64,000 bases of DNA from Gammaproteobacteria bacterium (GTDB lineage Bacteria; Pseudomonadota; Gammaproteobacteria; Steroidobacterales; Steroidobacteraceae). Position 1 is the stretch's first letter. Every line of letters begins with the position of its first letter. Of the stretch, positions 43,889 through 51,941 are shown piece after piece. The translations under genes were made by a program, and so were the position numbers. Where the stretch lies: positions 46,097-110,096 of the forward strand of contig JANYJY010000059.1 of NCBI GenBank assembly GCA_025358295.1. The letters run 5' to 3'. The notes beneath the pieces were generated by a model. That model was given only the letters and a program-made list of their open reading frames with translations. It was not told where the DNA came from and did not search any database.

Positions 43889-44081
43889 GCGATTGCTTAT
43901 GGATTTACGATCACCATCCAAAGGCGACGATTCCCATTTAGCTTGGTGGATCCTCATGATTGGGAGTGTCTATATCGGACACAAATTCTCGTAGCCAGAG
44001 AACATCCTCCGGATCTGTGCGGGAGCGCCGGGTTCGGGTGTATCCGCTCTAAGAAAAACCGCCGCAAATGTCGAAGAGCTG

Positions 44082-44393
44082 CTACTTAGACGGTTCCTTT
44101 GATCCGACCACGGAGAGTTCTGCCAGGTCAATACGCCCATGTTGACTCAGGAAGGACATTTTTCCATCTGCGGCCCTGTATTGCAGGACACCGCGGAATT
44201 GGTAGGTCGCGGTGTCATAAGTCGCCACAGTCCCATTTCGTTCGATCACAAGGCGGCGTAGAAGGGGAAACGAAGCGTAACGCAGAGTTTCAGATGACCC
44301 GAACGTCGCAGGCGTACCGAGATCTGCCGGCCACCAACGTTCCCTTTCGTGGAGTGCCGCGCCGGTTGATCGGAATACGCTGATGTTATTCAA
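44082..44393 (-). CDS. hypothetical protein
   Basis: 103 residues from TTG 44393; the frame is open further upstream (FYWVTLNNISVFR reads sensibly), so the true start may lie inside the UPF0149 gene. Not recognised. The sequence ends GRIDLAELSVVGSKEPSK. It looks like a small beta-rich protein (YASFPLLRRLVIERNGTVAT). The start is uncertain; the neighbourhood offers no function. Confidence 0.45.
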   Translation of the reverse strand: MNNISVFRSTGAALHERERWWPADLGTPATFGSSETLRYASFPLLRRLVIERNGTVATYDTATYQFRGVLQYRAADGKMSFLSQHGRIDLAELSVVGSKEPSK

Positions 44394-44413
44394 GGTGACC
44401 CAATAGAAAGTGG

Positions 44414-45088
44414 TTACTGCAACAGGGCATGGTGCATAGGCTTCGACGGAGACGCGGTGCGTCCGGCCGGTGCGGCCGAAACGATGGCAAGTACCGCGGC
44501 ACCGAGTTCGGCCGCAAGTTGCTCCTGTGTCTTTGCACTCTGAGGGGGCTGCGGTTGTGCACGATCAGCGATGATTTGAACGGCTGACGTGACTTCAACC
44601 GAGCGCCAATTGAAGCCTTGCGAGCCTTGCTGAAGAGCCAGCAGAAACCCCGAACCCCATTGCATGGCTCCATTTGGATGACTCACCCCGCCGCTCACGC
44701 CGCACAATTCTGGGACAAACGTGTCCGGCATCGTATTCAGAATGAATGCAAGGTGTTGGCGGTAACCAATCACGAGTCGATTGAATTTCCGAAACAAATC
44801 CGGGTCGATTATTTTTTCGGCCACCTTCCATCCGCGTATTCCCCAGATGGCTGGCAGCCACGCACCGGGTGAGAGTTCCACCGGCCACACAATCATGGCC
44901 ACCAGATACCCTTCCAGCATGACAATATCCATTCGCCCTCGCGGCCAACCGTCCTCGTTAAGCCACGCGCTTAAATTGTTGCGGTCGTCGACTGTAAAAT
45001 CGACTGGCCCAATGTCTTTAAGGTTGGGCGGGACGAGTGGCTGTGCCATCCGGCTAGGAGGCGGCCACTTAATTCGTTTAGGTAGCAT
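44414..45088 (-). CDS. UPF0149 (YecA/YgfB-like) family protein
   Basis: 224 residues from ATG 45088, with CAGGA about ten bases upstream. UPF0149 pattern: MLEGYLVAMIVWPVELSPGA with LPAIWGI, helical C-terminal part, and no C-terminal SEC-C zinc motif. Function of the family is unclear. The tail (QPQPPQSAKTQEQLAAELG) is low-complexity. Upstream of the unrecognised 103-residue gene. Confidence 0.7.
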   Translation of the reverse strand: MLPKRIKWPPPSRMAQPLVPPNLKDIGPVDFTVDDRNNLSAWLNEDGWPRGRMDIVMLEGYLVAMIVWPVELSPGAWLPAIWGIRGWKVAEKIIDPDLFRKFNRLVIGYRQHLAFILNTMPDTFVPELCGVSGGVSHPNGAMQWGSGFLLALQQGSQGFNWRSVEVTSAVQIIADRAQPQPPQSAKTQEQLAAELGAAVLAIVSAAPAGRTASPSKPMHHALLQ

Positions 45089-45453
45089 ATTCAATATCCT
45101 GCAAGCCTTAATGCGTCGAAGACCGCAACGGACGGAATGTAAAATTTCGACCGTGGTCAGTGGCCTCGAGTTGAGACGGGGGAGGGAGCGTGTACCCTAT
45201 ATGCAGTCTACGCCACAATGGGGGGGAATGCGCAGCTTTGGCCACGATCGGGTGCCAGTGTCAAGTAGGACCGCCGTATCCGGGTGGGGCGTGGACACTA
45301 CGTGCTGCCACACGCGGATCTTAACCGGTGGCCGCGCTTATGCCGTGAAAATCAATCCAGACACTCGGATTTAGAATCCGAGTGTCTGGAATCAAGTTGT
45401 CAGTACGCCGGGCTGATGCGGTAGGAACTCCGGCGAGCCAGACGCATTGATGG
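45089..45453. other. intergenic, no gene seen
   Basis: About 365 bases with no convincing frame on either strand. It holds the perfect inverted repeat at 45357-45389, listed separately, and runs of G (45226-45232). No tRNA, sRNA or promoter pair stood out. Confidence 0.5.
45357..45389. repeat. perfect 15-bp inverted repeat
   Basis: Arms CCAGACACTCGGATT / AATCCGAGTGTCTGG separated by TAG; one more T-A pair extends the stem to 16 bp. No T-run follows on either strand, so it is not a typical intrinsic terminator. It stands 65 bases past the OmpA gene end (minus strand) and 269 bases before the UPF0149 start. Confidence 0.7.
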
Positions 45454-46299
45454 CTAGGTTCGCGGCGTAATCTGTGAGTTATTCTCCCCGCCAATAATCA
45501 CTTCCACGCGGCGGTTCAACTGACGACCACCCGCCTCGGCATTGCTGGCGACGGGAAACGCCTTGGCGTAACCCTGCGTCGACACTCGAGCCGATTCGAT
45601 GCCGCGAACTAGTAACGCGGACTTGACGGCGTCGGCGCGACGCTGCGACAAATCGAGGTTATACGCGTCCGTGCCGACGCTGTCGGTGAAGCCATCGATT
45701 TGCACGCGGCGATCCGGGTGCTCCGTCAGGAACTGCGCAAGCTGGTCCAGTTTACGTCCGGCACCTGGATTTAGGTCGGCTTTGCCAGTGTCGAATAGCA
45801 CGTCGCCCAAGGTCAAGACCAAGCCGCGCGGTGTCGGTTTGGCGTTAAGGCGATCGACCTCACCCTGCAAACGAGCGGCCTCGGCAGCCGCGGCGTCTCG
45901 TTGACTCAACGCGGAGGTGGCTGCCGCATTGGCGCTCTGCACTTCGCTGGTTCGTGCCGCCAGGCGAATCTGATCGCGCTCGGCTTGGCCCGCTGCTACT
46001 CGCGCATCGTCGGCTTTGGCGGAACCGTGCGCCAGCGCCATTCGAGCATTCTGGGTGGCCAGGTATGCCGGGTGCGCTATTTGTGCGTCCTTGTGCGCAA
46101 GTTGAGCAGCTTCTGCAATCGCGAGATTGTCCTTCGCCGATTTCAGATCGAGCGCGGCATACTTGGATACATTCGGGTCGGCTTCTGCCGCTCCGACGGT
46201 CGTGCGTGCCGACACCAGAGCGGCATTCGGTTGCGGCGTCGATGCGCATGCGCCTAGCGCCAGGGCAGCACATATACCAATCAGTAGTTTTGCATTCAT
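45454..46299 (-). CDS. OmpA-family lipoprotein with DUF4398 domain
   Basis: 281 residues. Signal peptide with lipobox LGACAS (Cys near 18). Residues ~25-110 are a helical DUF4398 region (alanine-rich, LDLKSAKDNLAIAEAAQ), then a coiled linker and an OmpA C-terminal domain (~165-275: LGDVLFDTGKADLNPGAGRK, VQIDGFTDSVGTDAYN, LSQRRADAVKSALL) that binds peptidoglycan. It probably anchors the outer membrane to the wall. The start (46299) lies nine bases after the DUF4398 lipoprotein gene, so the two form an operon. Confidence 0.93.
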   Translation of the reverse strand: MNAKLLIGICAALALGACASTPQPNAALVSARTTVGAAEADPNVSKYAALDLKSAKDNLAIAEAAQLAHKDAQIAHPAYLATQNARMALAHGSAKADDARVAAGQAERDQIRLAARTSEVQSANAAATSALSQRDAAAAEAARLQGEVDRLNAKPTPRGLVLTLGDVLFDTGKADLNPGAGRKLDQLAQFLTEHPDRRVQIDGFTDSVGTDAYNLDLSQRRADAVKSALLVRGIESARVSTQGYAKAFPVASNAEAGGRQLNRRVEVIIGGENNSQITPRT

Positions 46300-46308
46300 A
46301 GTATTCTC

Positions 46309-46710
46309 TTATTGAGTCGGTTGAGTCGGTTGAGTCGGTTGAGTCGGGCGAGTCGATTCTTGGCGCAGCGCGAGCATGCTCGCATCAAACTCCAAGGCCG
46401 CTTTGTGCGAGCGCTCCTGCATCGCCCGAGCTTCGGCGAGCTGAGCATCCGCATTCGCCTGGTCCGCCAGCTGGCTCGCCACATCGGCTTTTCGGTCAGC
46501 TGCCGCCTTGTCGGCGCGCGCCAATTTGTCGCGCGCGGCGGCCAGTTCTACGGGGGCGAATTCCGGAGCTCCGGCTTGTTCCGCTCGTTGCACGGAGGCT
46601 TTGGCAACCGCCATTTTTTCGTTTGGAATAGGCGTGCTTGCGCATGCTGAGACGCCGACGAGCACCGCCGCTACAATCGTGGTCCCTAGTATTGAATTTC
46701 GTAAGATCAT
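46309..46710 (-). CDS. DUF4398 lipoprotein with PTQ tail
   Basis: 133 residues. Signal peptide ends in lipobox VSACAS. A single DUF4398 domain of alanine-rich coiled helices follows (KMAVAKASVQRAEQAGAPEF, ARDKLARADKAAADRKA). The C-terminus is four perfect PTQ repeats coded by a 9-bp tandem. It resembles the N-terminal domain of the OmpA-type protein encoded next, suggesting the two interact or derive from one duplication. Function unknown; envelope stress is a guess. Confidence 0.8.
   Translation of the reverse strand: MILRNSILGTTIVAAVLVGVSACASTPIPNEKMAVAKASVQRAEQAGAPEFAPVELAAARDKLARADKAAADRKADVASQLADQANADAQLAEARAMQERSHKAALEFDASMLALRQESTRPTQPTQPTQPTQ
46312..46347 (-). repeat. four tandem 9-bp repeats
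   Basis: Unit TTGAGTCGG on the plus strand, four perfect copies in 36 bases, within the 3' end of the DUF4398 lipoprotein gene and coding (PTQ)4. As a multiple of three, copy number changes keep the frame. Confidence 0.9.
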
Positions 46711-46755
46711 ATGAATATTTCCTCTATTTCAGCTGTTTAACATGGTCGTCGAATC

Positions 46756-47010
46756 TCAATTGCGGCTGCGGACGACGGCGTGATAGAGCCACAACACCAG
46801 TATCGCACCAATCACGGCCACTACCATGCTGTAGATGTTCAAACCGGTCACTCCAACCATGCCGAACTTATTGAAGAGCCAGCCGCCGACGAACGCGCCG
46901 ACGACTCCAAGAACAATGTCTAGCAGTAAGCCTTCGCCACTCTTGTTGACCAACTTGCTGCCAATGAAACCGGAGATAAGGCCAAGCACAATCCAAGCGA
47001 TAAATGACAT
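46756..47010 (-). CDS. GlsB/YeaQ/YmgE-family membrane protein
   Basis: 84 residues with three hydrophobic segments: MSFIAWIVLGLISGFIGSKL, LDIVLGVVGAFVGGWLFNKF and IYSMVVAVIGAILVLWLYHA. Typical of the YeaQ/transglycosylase-associated inner-membrane family, induced by stress in several bacteria; molecular role unclear. Faces the csbD gene across a 342-base divergent region and lies upstream of the DUF4398 genes. Confidence 0.92.
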   Translation of the reverse strand: MSFIAWIVLGLISGFIGSKLVNKSGEGLLLDIVLGVVGAFVGGWLFNKFGMVGVTGLNIYSMVVAVIGAILVLWLYHAVVRSRN

Positions 47011-47352
47011 TTAAATCCCCTTTGCGATGATTGTTGTTCTATATCAGGCCTCGCCGCATAAACCGACGTGCGACTGCCTATAGGATTGAACCTTATGCGT
47101 CGAGTTACAAGCTCAACATTGCGTAGGTTTATTCCTACGCACGTGTGTCGATGAGCAGGCATTCGTCGGCGCGACGCAAGGGGAAATGCCACGTAAGCGC
47201 CCGCTCTCACATCATCAGCAAGCCGTCCTACATACGCAAGGCCGTGGGATAGACACAATTGTTCTGCATCGAAGCAATCATCAGGAACACGCGACCGACA
47301 GTTGTCGCGGATCGTGAATTGACTACGGCATTCAACCATCAGGAGAAATTGT
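47011..47352. other. divergent intergenic region, glsB/csbD
   Basis: 342 bases between the divergent stress genes. It contains the inverted repeat at 47120-47141 and a CCTATAGG palindrome at about 47077. Promoters for both genes must lie here, but no -35/-10 pair is clear enough to mark. AGGAGAA precedes the csbD ATG. Confidence 0.5.
47120..47141. promoter_or_regulatory. inverted repeat between glsB and csbD
   Basis: TGCGTAGG-N6-CCTACGCA, eight perfect pairs around TTTATT. Could be an operator for a dimeric regulator, or a hairpin in the glsB leader. It lies 110 bases before glsB and 212 before csbD. Confidence 0.4.
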
Positions 47353-47607
47353 ATGGGTATCAATAAAGATCAGGTGGAAGGTAGGGTCAAGGAGGCCGCG
47401 GGCAAGATTCAGGAATCGGCGGCAAAGGTCGTTGGCAATTCGACGCAACAGGCTAAAGGACTGTTGAATCAAGCCGCGGGTGCCGCTCAGGCGAAATTCG
47501 GCGATGCCAAGGAAGTGGTCAAAGAAAACATCAAGAACGAAAAGAAGTGGGAAGACCAAGACAAGGCGAAGCGGGACGATCAAGACAAAGCTAACGCGCG
47601 ACCGTAA
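47353..47607 (+). CDS. CsbD-family stress protein
   Basis: 84 residues. Helical, charged, matches CsbD: MGINKDQVEGRVKEAAGKIQ, KAKGLLNQAAGAAQAKFGDA. A longer than usual charged tail (EKKWEDQDKAKRDDQDKA) follows. CsbD proteins are general-stress-induced and of unknown function. AGGAGAA upstream of the ATG supports the start. Divergent from glsB. Confidence 0.9.
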   Translation: MGINKDQVEGRVKEAAGKIQESAAKVVGNSTQQAKGLLNQAAGAAQAKFGDAKEVVKENIKNEKKWEDQDKAKRDDQDKANARP

Positions 47608-47740
47608 AATACGGCCGATTAGCGGGTGCCCATGGATGGGCGCGCCGCGGATCGGACCATGGATTCCCGCGCATCGTGTCTAAGGTCCTCGCCATAAAAT
47701 GGACATTCGCAGGTTTTGGGCCTCGCCCCACTCCTTCGTT

Positions 47741-47947
47741 TTACCGCTGGCTTAGATCGAAGCTCAACATTTCTTCACAGTTCGAGCACGCTTGCGCGTA
47801 CGTGACTCCATCAATGGCAGAAATGTGTCGGGCAAGTGAATCGCGATCGACGATGGAGAGCATCGGATTGTCGCGCCCAGGTTCGCCTCGATGCGTGCGA
47901 AAATCCAAAGAGATCGTGGACTCTGTATATGCGCCGTAAGTGCACAT
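47741..47947 (-). CDS. possible small protein
   Basis: 68 codons from ATG 47947: MCTYGAYTESTISLDFRTHR ... DRDSLARHISAIDG ... CSNCEEMLSFDLSQR. Not recognised; no clear ribosome site. The composition is less arginine-rich than typical shadow frames. The rest of the 471-base stretch 47608-48078 shows nothing else. Confidence 0.25.
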   Translation of the reverse strand: MCTYGAYTESTISLDFRTHRGEPGRDNPMLSIVDRDSLARHISAIDGVTYAQACSNCEEMLSFDLSQR

Positions 47948-48078
47948 CATTGGAAAGTGTCTCAACGAATGGAGGTGGCAAAGATTACCGTTCTGGAGTC
48001 TCACGGCATGGATGCTAGCGGACCTTTGCCGTGTATGTCTGTGCGGTGAGCAACATACCGTTCGCCCGCTGGGCACCA

Positions 48079-48792
48079 CTATGTCGACAACGTCTCCGGC
48101 AGTAGACGGTCGTATTCTCTCTTAACGACCGCGTAACATTCACAAGTGCGTTGTTCAAGCTGCGGTCGGTCAAGAACGCTGATGCGGCCGCGTCGATAGC
48201 GGATCACTCCTGCTCTATGTAGCTCGCCGGCGGCCTCCGTTACACCCTCCCGACGCACCCCCAACATATTGGCGATCAGCTCTTGCGTCATTACCAGTTC
48301 GTTTGATCGCAGTCGGTCGAGGCTCAGCAAGAGCCAGCGGCAAAGTTGCTGATCCAATGTATGGTGGCGGTTGCAAACAGCGGCCTGGGCCATCTGGGTC
48401 AGCAATGCCTGGGTATAACGCAACAGTAAATGCAGCACGGGCCCTGCCCGGTTGAACGCCTCTTTCATGACTGCCGACCGCAGTCGAAATCCTTGGCCTG
48501 CGCTCTGTACCACGGCGCGACTCGGTGTCGATTCGCCACCCATGAACAGCGAAACGCCAACAATGCCCTCAAACCCAACGACCGCTATTTCGGCCGATCC
48601 TCCATCTTCCATCACGTATAGTAGCGAAACAATGGCGGAGGTCGGAAAGTACGCGTGCGCCAGGGTGGCGCCGGACTCATACAACACGTGTCCCAACGGC
48701 ATATCGACCAATTCGAGATGTGGCTGCCATTGTCCCCATTCTTTCTCGGGGAGGCTCGCTAGCAGGCGATTTTCGCGTGCGTCGAGTGACAT
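48079..48792 (-). CDS. Crp/Fnr-family regulator, paralogue 1
   Basis: 237 residues: N-terminal cyclic-nucleotide-like beta-roll (~15-115; LGHVLYESGATLAHAYFPTS, GFEGIVGVSLFMGG) and C-terminal helix-turn-helix (~150-220; MTQELIANMLGVRREGVTEA, IRYRRGRISVLDR). No FNR-type cysteine cluster and no clear cAMP-binding RxS motif, so the signal is not obvious. A close paralogue is encoded at 51.9 kb. Targets unknown. Confidence 0.9.
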   Translation of the reverse strand: MSLDARENRLLASLPEKEWGQWQPHLELVDMPLGHVLYESGATLAHAYFPTSAIVSLLYVMEDGGSAEIAVVGFEGIVGVSLFMGGESTPSRAVVQSAGQGFRLRSAVMKEAFNRAGPVLHLLLRYTQALLTQMAQAAVCNRHHTLDQQLCRWLLLSLDRLRSNELVMTQELIANMLGVRREGVTEAAGELHRAGVIRYRRGRISVLDRPQLEQRTCECYAVVKREYDRLLPETLST

Positions 48793-49064
48793 GAAAGTGA
48801 GCTACTCCATCGACGGTGCGGTGTACCGTACTCGCAAAGAATACCGCAACATTCACCTTGAGTGCACCTTTATCAGGGTGGGCAGTCGTGATAGTGCCTT
48901 ACGGCCGCTTGCTGGCTCGTCGCACCCAAGGCCGCTGTCGATGCGCCCGCGCGCTTAGTAAAGATGTCCTTGTCATGTCACCACGTTGTGCAATGTGCAG
49001 AAGCGTACAGATGGCGCGCGTGCTTGATGTCAGTGTTCATCTGCGTAGCCGCAGGAGTATCGAG

Positions 49065-49295
49065 GTGAGTTCTATAAAATTGGTTGCAATACTGTTGATC
49101 GCCGCGGGCGTGTTTGCGTTGGCATACGGCGGTTTTACGTACACCAACACAACGCACGACACCAGCGTTGGGCAGCTCGAAGTGTCCGTTCGGGACATTC
49201 GTACGATAGTCGTTCCTGTGTGGGCGGGGGTCGGAGCAATTCTGCTGGGTGGCTATCTCTTGATCGCCAGGAAAGGCTCGCTGACGGGAAAATGA
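49065..49295 (+). CDS. small two-helix membrane protein (DUF3185-like)
   Basis: 76 residues from GTG 49065, with GCAGGAG about eight bases upstream. Two hydrophobic helices: KLVAILLIAAGVFALAYGGF and VVPVWAGVGAILLGGYLLIA, joined by a short polar loop (THDTSVGQLEVSVRD). Many proteobacteria carry similar unassigned inner-membrane proteins. The frame extends further upstream but reads as noise. Confidence 0.75.
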   Translation: MSSIKLVAILLIAAGVFALAYGGFTYTNTTHDTSVGQLEVSVRDIRTIVVPVWAGVGAILLGGYLLIARKGSLTGK

Positions 49296-49413
49296 AGCTG
49301 GAGAGGGAGCGCGGCGGTCTGCCTATGTGTGCTAACGCACAGACGGCTCGGATATAGACGCCGATTGTTCGCGGTCGGACCGAATCAATCGAGTCATTTC
49401 ACGGAAGTGCGCC

Positions 49414-51114
49414 ATGTCAAGAACGGGAGATGCTCGCGCGTCCGCAACAGGGGCTGGCGGGAAAGGCAGCATTGCCGACAACCAACGCCAGAACGCGCTG
49501 ATAAAGGCCGGGGCGTTGCAAACCGCGATCCTGACCAGCGCAAACTTCTCCATCATTGCCACCGATGAGAAGGGCATCATCCAGCTGTTCAACGTCGGTG
49601 CCGAACGAATGCTTGGCTATCGTGCAGACGAGGTGGTCAATCTGATTCGCCCGAGCGATATTCATGATCCCGAGGAAGTGATGGCACGCGCCCGTGCGCT
49701 GAGCCTCGAGTTCGGGACCACGATCGCGCCGGGCTTCGAGGCATTAGTGTTCAAGGCCTCGCGTCAGATCGAGGATATCTACGAACTGACTTATATCTGC
49801 AAAGACGGCAGCCGTTTTCCGGCTCTCGTGTCACTCACGGCGCTACAGGACGATTATGGCGGCATCATCGGCTACCTGTTGATCGGCACCGACAATTCCG
49901 TGCGCAAGCGCGTCGAATCGGAGTTGTACCGAGCCATAGAAGTCGCCGACACGGCTAATCGTGCTAAGTCGGATTTTCTCTCCAACATGAGTCATGAATT
50001 GCGTACCCCGCTCAACGCAGTCCTCGGCTTCGCGCAGATCTTGGAATCCGGCGCGCCGACGGCTTCGCAGAAACGAAGCATCGACCAGATCCTCAAGGCT
50101 GGTTGGTACCTGCTCGAGCTCATCAACGAAATTCTCGATCTTGCGCTGATCGAGTCGGGAAAAATGACGCTGTCGAAAGAGCCGGTGTCGGTGGCCGAGG
50201 TCATGCGCGAATGCCGCGCCATGATTGAGCCGCAGGCCAAGACGCGCGGTATCGCCATGTCCTTTGAGACATTTGATATTCCGTTCTATGTCATCGCTGA
50301 CCGGACCCGGATCAAACAGGTGATGATCAACCTGCTGTTCAACGCTATCAAATACAACAAGCCCGATGGTGCGGTAACGGTCGAGTGCCGATTGTCTGAT
50401 GCGAACGCGCTTCGCATCAATATCCGCGACACCGGCGAGGGTCTCTCTGAGGAGCAGCTGGGGCATCTTTTTCGACCCTTTAATCGCCTTGGCAAGGAGG
50501 CGAGCGTGGAGGAGGGTACTGGCATCGGCCTCGTGGTCAGCAAGCGCCTTGTGGAATTGATGGGAGGCACGATCGGCGCCACTAGCGTGATTGGTGTCGG
50601 CAGCGTGTTCTGGATCGAGCTGGGCTTGACGGCCGCACCGCTGTTTGCGAGTCAGGACGCAGTCAGCACGGCCCTGAATTCGCCCGAGACTCTGGGCGCT
50701 GTGCGAGATACCGTTCCCCACGTCGAAGACAACCCGGCTAATCTCGAGCTCGTGGAGCAGCTCATCGCGCGACGACCCGATCTTCGGCTCTTGAGTGCGA
50801 CGGACGGCAATCAAGGCATTGACTATGCCCGTGTCCATCAGCCTCGGGTTATCGTGATGGATATCAACCTACCGGGCCTCAGCGGAATCGAAGCCATGAG
50901 GGTTCTACGCGCTGACCCGTCTACAGCGCATATTCCGATTGTCGCCCTGAGCGCCAACGCTGTGCCGCGCGACATCAAGAAAGGTCTGGAGGCGGGTTTC
51001 TTCGACTATCTCACTAAACCGTTGAAGGTTGCCGAGTTCATGGCTGCCTTGGACGCCGCGCTGGTTTCTTCAAAAGCGCTTGCTGTTCCCGTGATATCGA
51101 GGGACGCACCGTGA
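49414..51114 (+). CDS. hybrid sensor histidine kinase (PAS-HisKA-HATPase-REC)
   Basis: 566 residues, no membrane helix, so cytoplasmic. PAS (~25-150: IIATDEKGIIQLFNVGAERM), H-box LSNMSHELRTPLNAVLGFAQ, ATP-binding VMINLLFNAIKYNKPD, DTGEGLSEEQLGHLF and GTGIGLVVSKRLV, then a C-terminal receiver (~430-550; VEDNPANLELVEQL, Asp in VIVMDINLPGLSG, Lys in LTKPLKV). GTGA overlap with the next gene means the two work together, likely as a phosphorelay. The signal may be bound by PAS. Confidence 0.92.
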   Translation: MSRTGDARASATGAGGKGSIADNQRQNALIKAGALQTAILTSANFSIIATDEKGIIQLFNVGAERMLGYRADEVVNLIRPSDIHDPEEVMARARALSLEFGTTIAPGFEALVFKASRQIEDIYELTYICKDGSRFPALVSLTALQDDYGGIIGYLLIGTDNSVRKRVESELYRAIEVADTANRAKSDFLSNMSHELRTPLNAVLGFAQILESGAPTASQKRSIDQILKAGWYLLELINEILDLALIESGKMTLSKEPVSVAEVMRECRAMIEPQAKTRGIAMSFETFDIPFYVIADRTRIKQVMINLLFNAIKYNKPDGAVTVECRLSDANALRINIRDTGEGLSEEQLGHLFRPFNRLGKEASVEEGTGIGLVVSKRLVELMGGTIGATSVIGVGSVFWIELGLTAAPLFASQDAVSTALNSPETLGAVRDTVPHVEDNPANLELVEQLIARRPDLRLLSATDGNQGIDYARVHQPRVIVMDINLPGLSGIEAMRVLRADPSTAHIPIVALSANAVPRDIKKGLEAGFFDYLTKPLKVAEFMAALDAALVSSKALAVPVISRDAP

Positions 51115-51935
51115 CGATCGAGGAGTCAGAGATCCGTAACGCGAGGATCCTGATCGTCGATGATCAGGAGGCAAACGTCCTTCTACTCGAACAAATGCTG
51201 GCTGAGGCTGGCTATGTCAGTGTTGCATCGACTATGAATCCGCTCGAAGTCTGCGCGCTTCACCGGCGGGAACACTACGACCTCATCCTGCTCGACCTGC
51301 AGATGCCGGCCATGGATGGGTTTCAGCTCATTGAAGGCCTCAAGACGAACGCCGCCGACGGATATTTGTCGGTACTCGTGATCACCGCGCAGTCAGGCCA
51401 CAAGTTGCGTGCGCTGCAAGCCGGTGCGAAGGATTTTATCAGTAAGCCGTTCAATCTAGTCGAGATCAAAACGCGCATTCACAACCTGCTCGAGGTGCGG
51501 CTGCTCTACAAGAAGCTTGAGAATTACAGCAAGGAGCTCGAGCGGCAGGTTGAAGCGCGGACCGCCGAGCTTCGCGAAAGTGAGGCCCGCTATCGCAGCC
51601 TGACCGAGCTGGCCTCCGATTGGTACTGGGAACAGGACGAGAATGGGACCTTTACCAAGGTTTCAGGCCCCGTGCTCGAGATGCTCGGAATTCGAGTTCC
51701 GACCCTGGCAGGAGAGGACAACGTCTTTGCCATAGGGGGCTGGAACGAGGCGGATCGGGAGGCGCTAAAGACGACAATCGCAGCCCGGCAACCGTTTCTG
51801 GACTTTGTATTCGGGCGCATCAACGTGGATGGATCGAAACAGAGCTTTCGTGTCAGTGGTGAACCCATGTTCAACAGCGCGTGCCGCTTCGTAGGCTACC
51901 GTGGCATTGGCGTGGAATTGCCTGCGAACCGATAG
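51111..51935 (+). CDS. REC-PAS response regulator
   Basis: 274 residues. Receiver (~12-130: ILIVDDQEANVLLLEQMLAE, Asp in ILLDLQMPAMDGF, Lys in FISKPFN), coiled-coil linker (ENYSKELERQVEARTAELRE) and a PAS domain (~160-270; YRSLTELASDWYWEQDENGT). No DNA-binding or enzyme output domain, so it acts by protein contact, perhaps on the kinase whose stop codon overlaps its GTG. Confidence 0.88.
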   Translation: MTIEESEIRNARILIVDDQEANVLLLEQMLAEAGYVSVASTMNPLEVCALHRREHYDLILLDLQMPAMDGFQLIEGLKTNAADGYLSVLVITAQSGHKLRALQAGAKDFISKPFNLVEIKTRIHNLLEVRLLYKKLENYSKELERQVEARTAELRESEARYRSLTELASDWYWEQDENGTFTKVSGPVLEMLGIRVPTLAGEDNVFAIGGWNEADREALKTTIAARQPFLDFVFGRINVDGSKQSFRVSGEPMFNSACRFVGYRGIGVELPANR

Positions 51936-51941
51936 AATCCT

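Noticed and set aside
45357..45389. TCGGATTTAGAATCCGA resembles a tRNA-Leu(UAG) anticodon arm.
   Set aside because: The stem continues without a bulge to 15-16 pairs, and no D-arm, T-arm or acceptor stem can be drawn around it.
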